Made by a program: the position numbers and the translations under genes
NCBI RefSeq assembly: GCF_050947335.1
Contig: NW_027473318.1
Span: 2,728,001 to 2,792,000, forward strand
Source: Megachile rotundata
Lineage: Eukaryota > Arthropoda > Insecta > Hymenoptera > Megachilidae
Reading direction: 5' to 3'
Length of the DNA: 64,000 nucleotides
In this document: positions 56,701-64,000 of the stretch, piece by piece
How positions within the stretch are numbered: position 1 is the first letter of the stretch
Layout of the letters: every line of letters starts with the position of its first letter
Notes under the pieces: generated by a model
The model's input: only the letters and a program-made list of their open reading frames with translations
Told to the model about the DNA's origin: nothing
Database searches by the model: none

Positions 56701-57366
56701 ATTGTATGATTGTGATTGTATGATTGTGATTGTACGATTGTGATGGTATGATTGTGATGGTATGATTGTGATTGTATGATTGCGATCGTATGATTGTGAT
56801 TGTATGATTATGATTGTATGATTGTGATTGTATGATTGCGATTGTATGATTGTCATTGTATGATTATGATTGTATTTTTGTGATTTTATGATTGTGATTG
56901 TATGATTGTGATTGTATGATTGTGATTGTATGATTGCGATTGTATGAATGCGATTGTATGAATGTTATTGCATAATTGTGATTGTATGATTGTGATTGTA
57001 TGATTGTGATTGTATGATTGTGATTGTATGATTGTAATTGTATGATTATGATTGTATGATTGTGATTGTATGATTGAGATTCTATGATTGTGATTGTATG
57101 ATTGCGATTGTATGATTGTCATTGTATGATTGTGATTGTATGATTGTGATTGTATGATTGTGATTGTATGATTGTGATTGTATGATTGTGATTGTATGAT
57201 TGTGATTGTATGATTGTGATTGTATGATTGTGAAAGTATGATTGTGATTGTATGATTGTGTTTGTATGATTGTGATTGTATGATTGTGATTGTATGAGTG
57301 TGATTGACTGATTGTGGTTGTGCGATTGTGATTGTACGATTGTGATTGTACGATTGTGATTGTATG
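53786..57366 (+). repeat. 1788-bp tandem duplication
   Basis: The two copies start at the TTTATGATTG word (53791 and 55579). GGGAG blocks 54591/56379 and 54772/56560 and the intervening words match at exactly 1788 with no net indel. The junction near 55.57 kb follows a TACGATTG unit that is absent before the first copy. The flank after the second copy (57.36 kb onward) continues as TTATGATTG and GCATGATT, which is the word order at 34.3 kb. No gene. Confidence 0.92.
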
Positions 57367-60300
57367 ATTGTGATTGTATGATTATGATTGTATGATTGTG
57401 ATTGCATGATTGTGATTGTATGATTGTGATTGCATGATTTTGAATGTATGATTCTGATTGTATGATTGTGATTGTATGATTGTGATTGTATGATTGTGAG
57501 TGTATGATTGTGATTATATGATTGTGATTGTATGATTGTGATAGTATGATTGTGATTGTATGATTGTGATTGCATGATTGTGATTGTATGATTGCAATTG
57601 TATGATTGTGATTGTATGATTATGATTTTATGATTGTGATTGCATGATTGTGATTGTATGGTTGTGATTGTATGATTGTGATTGTATGATTGTGACAGTA
57701 TGATTGTGATTGTATGATTGTGATTGTATGATTGTGATTGTACGATTGTGATTGTATGATTGTATTTGGGAGATTGTATTTGGGAGATTGTATTTGGGAG
57801 ATTGTATTTGGGAGATTGTATTTGGGAGATTGTAATTGTATGATTGCGATTGTATGATTGTGATTGTATGATTGTGATTGTATGATTGTATTTGGGAGAT
57901 TGTATTTGGGAGATTGTATTTGGGAGATTGTAATTGTATGATTGCGATTGTATGATTGTGATTGTATGATTGCGATTGTATGATTGTGATTGTATGATTG
58001 TGATGTATGATTGTAATTGTATGATTATGATTGTATGATTGTGATTGTATGATTGTGATGGTATGATTGCGATCGTATGATTGTGATTGTATGATTATGA
58101 TTGTATGATTGTGATTGTATCATTGCGATTGTATGATTGTCATTGTATGATTATGATTGTATTTTTGTGATTTTATGATTGTGATTGTATGATTGTGATT
58201 GTATGATTGTGATTGTATGATTGCGATTGTATGAATGCGATTGTATGAATGTTATTGCATAATTGTGATTGTATGATTGTGATTGTATGATTGTGATTGT
58301 ATGATTGTGATTGTATGATTGTGATTGTATGATTGTAATTGTATGATTATAATTGTATGATTGTGATTGTATGATTGAGATTCTATGATTGTGATTGTAT
58401 GATTGCGATTGTATGATTGTCATTGTATGATTGTGATTGTATGATTGTGATTGTATGATTGTGATTGTATGATTGTGATTGTATGATTGTGATTGTATGA
58501 TTGTGATTGTATGATTGTGAAAGTATGATTGTGATTGTATGATTGTGTTTGTATGATTGTGATTGTATGATTGTGATTGTATGAGAGTGATTGACTGATT
58601 GTGGTTGTGCGATTGTGATTGTACGATTGTGATTGTACGATTGTGATTGTATGATTGTGATTGTATGATTATGATTGTATGATTGTGATTGCATGATTGT
58701 GATTGTATGATTGTGATTGTATGATTGTGACAGTATGATTGTGATTGTGTGATTGTGATTGTATGATTGTGATTGTATGATTGTGATTGTATGATTGTAT
58801 TTGGGAGATTGTATTTGGGAGATTGTATTTGGGAGATTGTATTTGGGAGATTGTATTTGGGAGATTGTAATTGTATGATTGCGATTGTATGATTGTGATT
58901 GTATGATTGCGATTGTATGATTGTGATTGTATGATTGTGATGTATGATTGTAATTGTATGATTATGATTGTATGATTGTGATTGTATGATTGTGATTGTA
59001 TGATTGTATTTGGGAGATTGTATTTGGGAGATTGTAATTGTATGATTGCGATTGTATGATTGTGATTGTATGATTGCGATTGTATGATTGTGATTGTATG
59101 ATTGTGATGTATGATTGTAATTGTATGATTATGATTGTATGATTGTGATTGTATGATTGTCATGGTATGATTGTGATGGTATGATTGTGATTGTATGATT
59201 GCGATCGTATGATCCTGATTGTATGATTATGGTTGTATGATTGTGATTGTATGATTGCGATTGTATGATTGTGATTGTATGTTTATGATTGTATTTTTGT
59301 GATTTTATGATTGTGATTGTATGATTGTGATTGTATGATTGTGATTGTATGATTGCGATTGTATGAATGCGATTGTATGATTGTGATTGCATAATTGTGA
59401 TTGTATGATTGTGATTGTATGATTGTGATTGTATGATTGTGATTGTATGATTGTGGTTGTATGATTGTGATTGTATGAATGCGATTGTATGATTGTGATT
59501 GCATAATTGTGATTGTATGATTGTGATTGTATGATTGTGATTGTATGTTTGCGATTGTATGATTGTGATGTTATGATTGTGATTGTATGATTGTGATTGT
59601 ATGAGTGTGATTGTCTGATTGTGGTTGTGCGTTTGTGATTGTACGATTGTGAATGTACGATTGTGATTGTATGATTGTGGTTGTATGAATATGATTGTAT
59701 GATTGTGATTGCATGATTGTGATTGTATGATTGTGATTGCATGATTTTGAATGTATGATTGTGATTGTATGATTGCGATTGTATGATTGTGATTGTATGA
59801 TTGCGATTGTATGATTGTGATTGTATGATTGTGATTGTATGATTGTGATTGTATGATTGTGATTGTATGATTGTGATTGTATGATTGTGATTGTATGATT
59901 GTGATTGTATGATTGTGATTGTATGATTGTGATAGTATGATTGTGATTGAGTGATTGTGATTGTATGATTGTGATTGTATGATTGTGATTGTATGATTGT
60001 ATTTGGGAGATTGTATTTGGGAGATTGTATTTGGGAGATTGTATTTGGCAGATTGTAATTGTATGATTGCGATTGTATGATTGTGATCGTATGATTGCGA
60101 TTGTATGATTGTGATTGTATGATTGTGATGTATGATTGTAATTGTATGATTATGATTGTATGATTGTGACTGTATGATTGTGATTGTATGATTGCATTTG
60201 GGAGATTGTATTTGGGAGATTGTATTTGGGAGATTGTAATTGTATGATTGCGATTGTATGATTGTGACTGTATGATTGCGATTGTATGATTGTGATTGTA

Positions 60301-62150
60301 TGATTGTGATGTATGATTGTAATTGTATGATTGCGATGTATGACTGTAATTGTATGATTGTGATTGTATGATTGTGATTGTATGATTGTGATTGTATGAT
60401 TGTGATTGTATGATTGTGATTGTATGATTGTGATAGTATGATTGTGATTGTATGATTGTGACTGTATGATTGTGATTGTATGATTGTATTTGGGAGATTG
60501 TATTTGGGAGATTGTAACTGTATGATTGCGATTGTATGATTGTGATTGTATGATTGCGATTGTATGATTGCGGTTGTATGATTGTGATGTATGATTGTAA
60601 TTGTATGATTATGATTGTATGATTGTGATTGTATGATTGTGATTGTATGATTGTATTTGGGAGATTGTATTTGGGAGATTGTAATTGTATGATTCCGATT
60701 GTATGATTGTGATTGTATGATTGCGATTGTATGATTGTGATTGTATGATTGTGATGTATGATTGTAATTGTATGATTATGATTGTATGATTGTGATTGTA
60801 TGATTGTGATGGTATGATTGTGATGGTATTATTGTGATTGTATGATTGCGATCGCATGATTGTGATTGTGTGATTATGATTGTATGATTGTGATTGTATG
60901 ATTGCGATTGTATGATTGTCATTGTATGATTATGATTGTATTTTTGTGATTTTATGATTGTGATTGTATGATTGTGATTGTATGATTGTGATTGTATGAT
61001 TGCGATTGTATGAATGCGATTGTATGAATGTGATTGCATAATTGTGATTGTATGATTGTGATTGTATGATTGTGATTGTATGATTGTGATTGTATGATTG
61101 TGATAGTATGATTGTGATTGTATGATTGTGATTGTATGATTGTGATTGTATGATTGTAATTGTATGATTATGATTGTATGATTGTGATTGTATGATTGAG
61201 ATTCTATGATTGTGATTGTATGATTGCGATTGTATGATTGTCATTGTATGATTGTGATTGTATGATTGTGATTGTATGATTGTGATTGTATGATTGTGAT
61301 TGTATGATTGTGATTGTATGATTGTGATTGCATGATTGTGATTGTATGATTGTGAAAGTATGATTGTGATTGTATGATTGTGATTGTATGATTGTGATTG
61401 TATGATTGTGATTGCATGATTGCGATTGTATGATTGTGATTGTATGTTTATGATTGTATTTTTGTGATTTTATGATTGTGATTGTATGATTGTGATTGCA
61501 TGATTGTGATTGTATGATTGTAATTGTATGATTGTGATTGTATGATTATGATTTTATGATTGTGATTGCATGATTGTGATTGTATGGTTGTGATTGTATG
61601 ATTGTGATTGTATGATTGTGACAGTATGATTGTGATTGTATGATTGTGATTGTATGATTGTGATTGTATGATTGTATTTGGGAGATTGTATTTGGGAGAT
61701 TGTATTTGGGAGATTGTATTTGGGAGATTGTATTTGGGAGATTGTAATTGTATGATTGCGATTGTATGATTGTGATTGTATGATTGCGATTGTATGATTG
61801 TGATTGTATGATTGTGATGTATGATTGTAATTGTATGATTATGATTGTATGATTGTGATTGTATGATTGTGATTGTATGATTGTGTTTGGGAGATTGTAT
61901 TTGGGAGATTGTAATTGTATGATTGCGATTGTATGATTGTGATTGTATGATTGCGATTGTATGATTGTGATTGTATGATTGTGATGTATAATAGTAATTG
62001 TATGATTATGATTGTATGATTGTGATTGTATGATTGTCATGGTATGATTGTGATGGTATGATTGTGATTGTATGATTGCGATCGTATGATTGTGATTGTA
62101 TGATTATGATTGTATGATTGTGATTGTATGATTGCGATTGTATGATTGTG
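57367..62150 (+). repeat. Mixed minisatellite stretch
   Basis: GGGAG blocks at 57763, 57889, 58798, 59007, 60000, 60195, 60487, 60654, 61675 and 61884. The part to about 57.93 kb matches 33.8-34.85 kb at offset 23,065. 58.8-59.7 kb follows the 7.2-8.6 kb word order, and 61.5-62.1 kb follows the 3061-bp family, including ATAATAGTAATTG at 61988. The 61884 block begins with a unique TGTTTGGGAG unit. No gene. Confidence 0.83.
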
Positions 62151-64000
62151 ATTGTATGTTTATGATTGTATTTTTGTGATTTTATGATTGTGATTGTATG
62201 ATTGTGATTGTATGATTGTGATTGTATGATTGCGATTGTATGAATGCGATTGTATGATTGTGATTGTATGATTGTGATTGTATGATTGTGATTGTATGAT
62301 TGTGGTTGTATGATTGTGATTGTATGAATGCGATTGTATGATTGTGATTGCATAATAGTGATTGTATGATTGTGATTGTATGATTGTGATTGTATGTTTG
62401 CGATTGTATGATTGTGATGTTATGATTGTGATTGTATGATTGTGATTGTATGATTGTGATTGTATGATTGTGATTGTATGAGTGTGATTGTCTGATTGTG
62501 GTTGTGCGTTTGTGATTGTACGATTGTGAATGTACGATTGTGATTGTATGATTGTGGTTGTATGAATATGATTGTATGATTGTGATTGCATGATTGTGAT
62601 TGTATGATTGTGATTGTATGATTGTGATTGTATGATTGTGATTGTATGATTGTGATTGTCTGATTGTGGTTGTGCGATTGTGATTGTATGATTGTGATTC
62701 TGTGATTGTGATTGTATGATTGTGATTGTATGATTGTATTTGGGAGATTGTATTTGGGAGATTGTATTTGGGAGATTGTAATTGTATGATTGCGATTGTA
62801 TGATTGTGATTGTATGATTGCGATTGTATGATTGTGATTGTATGATTGTGATGTATGATTGTAATTGTATGATTGCGATGTATGACTGTAATTGTATGAT
62901 TGTGATTGTATGATTGCGATCGTATGATTGTGATTGTATGATTATGATTGTATGATTGCGATTGTATGATTGCGATTGTATGATTGTGATTGTATGTTTG
63001 TGATTGTATTTTTGAGATTTTATGATTGTGATTGTATGATTGTGATTGTATGATTGTGATTGTATGATTGCGATTGTATGAATGCGATTGTATGATTGTG
63101 ATTGCATAATTGTGATTGTATGATTGTGATTGTATGATTGTGATTGTATGATTGTGATTGTATGATTGTGATTGTATGATTGTGATTGTATGATTGTGAT
63201 TGTATGAATGCGATTGTATGATTGTGATTGCATAATTGTGATTGTATGATTGTGATTGTATGATTGCGATTGTATGATTGTGATTGTATGTTTATGATTG
63301 TATTTTTGTGATTTTATGATTGTGATTGTATGATTGTGATTGTATGATTGTGATTGTATGATTGTGATTGTATGATTGCGATTGTATGAATGCGATTGTA
63401 TGATTGTGATTGCATAATTGTGATTGTATGATTGTGATTGTATGATTGTGATTGTATGATTGTGATTGTATGATTGTGGTTGTATGATTGTGATTGTATG
63501 AATGCGATTGTATGATTGTGATTGCATAATTGTGATTGTATGATTGTGATTGTATGATTGCGATTGTATGAATGCGATTGTATGAATGTTATTGCATAAT
63601 TGTGATTGTATGATTGTGATTGTATGATTGTGATTGTATGATTATGATTGTATGATTGTGATTGCATGATTGTGATTGTATGATTGTGATTGCATGATTT
63701 TGAATGTATGATTCTGATTGTATGATTGTGATTGTATGATTGTGATTGTATGATTGTGAGTGTATGAATGCGATTGTATGATTGTGATTGCATAATTGTG
63801 ATTGTATGATTATGATTGTATGATTGTGATTGTATGATTGCGATTGTATGATTGTCATTGTATGATTATGATTGTATTTTTGTGATTTTATGATTGTGAT
63901 TGTATGATTGTGATTGTATGATTGTGATTGTATGATTGTGATTGTATGATTGCGATTGTATGAATGCGATTGTATGAATGTTATTGCATAATTGTGATTG
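62151..64000 (+). repeat. Array continuation to the window edge
   Basis: It contains the words TTTATGATTG-TTTTTG (62159), GATGTTATG, CTGATTGTGGTTGTGCG, a GGGAG block at 62737, TTTTTGAG at 63009 and TTTATGATTG at 63291. The 62.95-63.5 kb part matches 53.45-54.0 kb at a constant offset of 9500. The array continues past base 64000 without a sign of ending. No gene. Confidence 0.85.

Larger units (their letters stand above)
63..62778 (+). repeat. About 100 interspersed blocks of the GGGAG variant unit (TATTTGGGAGATTG)
   Basis: Block starts, with number of 14-bp copies: 63x3, 592x3, 912x2, 1914x2, 2561x2, 3330x2, 4379x2, 4546x3, 5482x2, 6041x2, 7230x5, 7439x2, 8753x3, 9031x2, 9197x3, 9936x2, 10971x4, 11446x3, 12033x3, 13222x3, 13403x3, 14032x2, 14997x1, 15150x3, 16141x3, 16603x2, 16770x3, 17747x3, 18486x2, 19632x3, 20371x2, 21532x3, 21992x3, 23461x3, 23629x2, 24327x2, 24900x2, 25781x5, 25976x1, 27165x3, 27374x3, 27555x3, 27737x2, 28842x5, 29037x1, 30226x3, 30435x3, 30616x3, 30798x2, 31903x5, 32098x1, 33287x3, 33551x3, 33732x2, 34698x5, 34824x2, 35746x2, 36305x2, 37368x4, 37563x2, 39098x2, 40329x4, 40803x3, 41096x3, 41277x2, 42340x4, 42535x2, 43904x3, 44072x3, 44253x3, 44992x2, 46125x4, 46599x3, 46892x3, 48081x3, 48262x2, 48919x2, 49408x2, 49575x3, 50511x2, 51070x2, 51839x3, 52020x3, 53041x6, 53236x1, 54591x3, 54772x3, 56379x3, 56560x3, 57763x5, 57889x3, 58798x5, 59007x2, 60000x4, 60195x3, 60487x2, 60654x2, 61675x5, 61884x2, 62737x3. 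Sub-variants include TTTAGGAG, TTCGGGAG, GGGGG, GGCAG and GGGATATTG. Confidence 0.93.
1..64000 (+). repeat. 14-bp minisatellite array filling the window
   Basis: The sequence is a head-to-tail array of ATTGTGATTGTATG and close variants, about 4,500 units, with no unique-sequence interruption. The unit can be written TGATTG-TATGATTG, so the hexamer TGATTG recurs at alternating 6- and 8-bp spacing. All units point the same way; I saw no inverted stretch. The canonical + strand has no C, giving extreme strand asymmetry. Common single-base variants are GCGATTG, TACGATTG, GCATGATT, TTATGATTG, TAATTG, GAAAG, GAGATTG, GATGG and CTGATTG. Length variants are the 13-bp unit containing GTGATGTATG and rare 15-bp units. 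No rRNA, tRNA, transposon end or promoter-like unique segment is visible. A eukaryotic satellite is the best reading; its chromosomal position and host are not determinable from this window. Confidence 0.98.

Noticed and set aside
53786..57366. Assembly duplication as the explanation of the higher-order repeats in general
   Set aside because: Most copies carry private substitutions and unit-count changes, so they are real. It remains possible for the 1788-bp pair, which I could not distinguish by eye.
1..64000. Genes for a histidine/asparagine/glutamine-rich repeat protein family
   Set aside because: There is no unique N- or C-terminal domain, no initiation context, no intron or promoter signal, and all three - frames are equivalent.
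1..64000. CRISPR-like array
   Set aside because: Repeats are directly adjacent 14-mers without unique spacers, and there is no cas-like gene.
1..64000. Telomeric repeat
   Set aside because: Units are 14 bp and T-rich, with G runs of three or more confined to the GGGAG blocks; no TTAGGG-type or other known short telomere motif is repeated.
1..64000. Dense transcription-factor sites (TGATTG resembling homeodomain/PBX cores, reversed partial CCAAT)
   Set aside because: The match is a consequence of the repeat unit, full CCAAT (ATTGG) occurs only in rare units, and no promoter or gene is nearby.

Overview
The whole 64 kb window is one uninterrupted minisatellite/satellite array. I see no gene, RNA gene, transposon, CRISPR array or ordinary unique-sequence DNA in it. 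The founding unit is 14 bp, ATTGTGATTGTATG (equivalently TGATTGTATGATTG: two TGATTG hexamers, alternately abutting and separated by TA). It runs head-to-tail in one orientation from base 1 to base 64000, roughly 4,500 units, and both ends of the window lie inside the array. The canonical unit is 50% T, 29% G, 21% A and has no C on the + strand. Nearly all C comes from a few recurring variant units (GCGATTG, TACGATTG, GCATGATT, CTGATTG). An array of this size, composition and depth of nested duplication points to a eukaryotic heterochromatic, subtelomeric or centromere-like satellite. Nothing in the sequence identifies the species.

The array has several tiers. Tier 1 is the 14-bp unit, with 13-bp and rare 15-bp length variants. 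Tier 2 is a vocabulary of variant units used as fixed words: about 100 short blocks of TATTTGGGAGATTG (1-6 copies each), each usually followed by TAATTG, GCGATTG and then the 13-bp GTGATGTATG unit. Tier 3 is fixed modules. The clearest is CTGTTTGTTATTG, then TATTTAGGAG exactly 188 bp later, then CTTTGATTGTGAAAG a further 186 bp on: nine copies have the first spacing and eight have both. Tier 4 is tandem higher-order repeats (HORs) with offsets of 350, 529, 741-783, 1550-1620, 1871-1885, 1788, 3061 and 4972-5908 bp. Tier 5 is a super-repeat of about 10 kb marked by ATAGTGGTGG (4431, 15035, 16655, 34876, 49460). The landmark order of 4.4-15.0 kb is repeated at 34.9-49.5 kb, where the second copy has gained an internal ~5-kb tandem duplication.

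Layout: 1-864, 529-bp duplication; 0.9-2.3 kb, partial modules; 2.3-4.0 kb, ~0.77-kb HOR; 4.4-14.6 kb, super-repeat copy 1; 14.6-17.8 kb, ~1.6-kb duplication; 17.6-21.3 kb, 1.88-kb duplication; 21.3-25.2 kb, mixed modules with a 350-bp duplication; 25.2-34.5 kb, three 3061-bp HOR copies, the third decaying; 34.7-49.4 kb, super-repeat copy 2; 49.4-51.4 kb, start of a third copy; 51.4-53.8 kb, a dispersed copy of the 3061-bp family; 53.8-57.4 kb, 1788-bp duplication; 57.4-64 kb, mixed modules.

The - strand contains many long open frames (up to 506 codons). They follow directly from the repeat arithmetic: three 14-bp units are 42 nt, or 14 codons, and give the same Q/N/H/I/S/T/Y peptide period in all three frames. 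They should not be annotated as genes. Positions were read by eye; landmark offsets were checked by position arithmetic, while outer boundaries of duplications are good to about one or two units.
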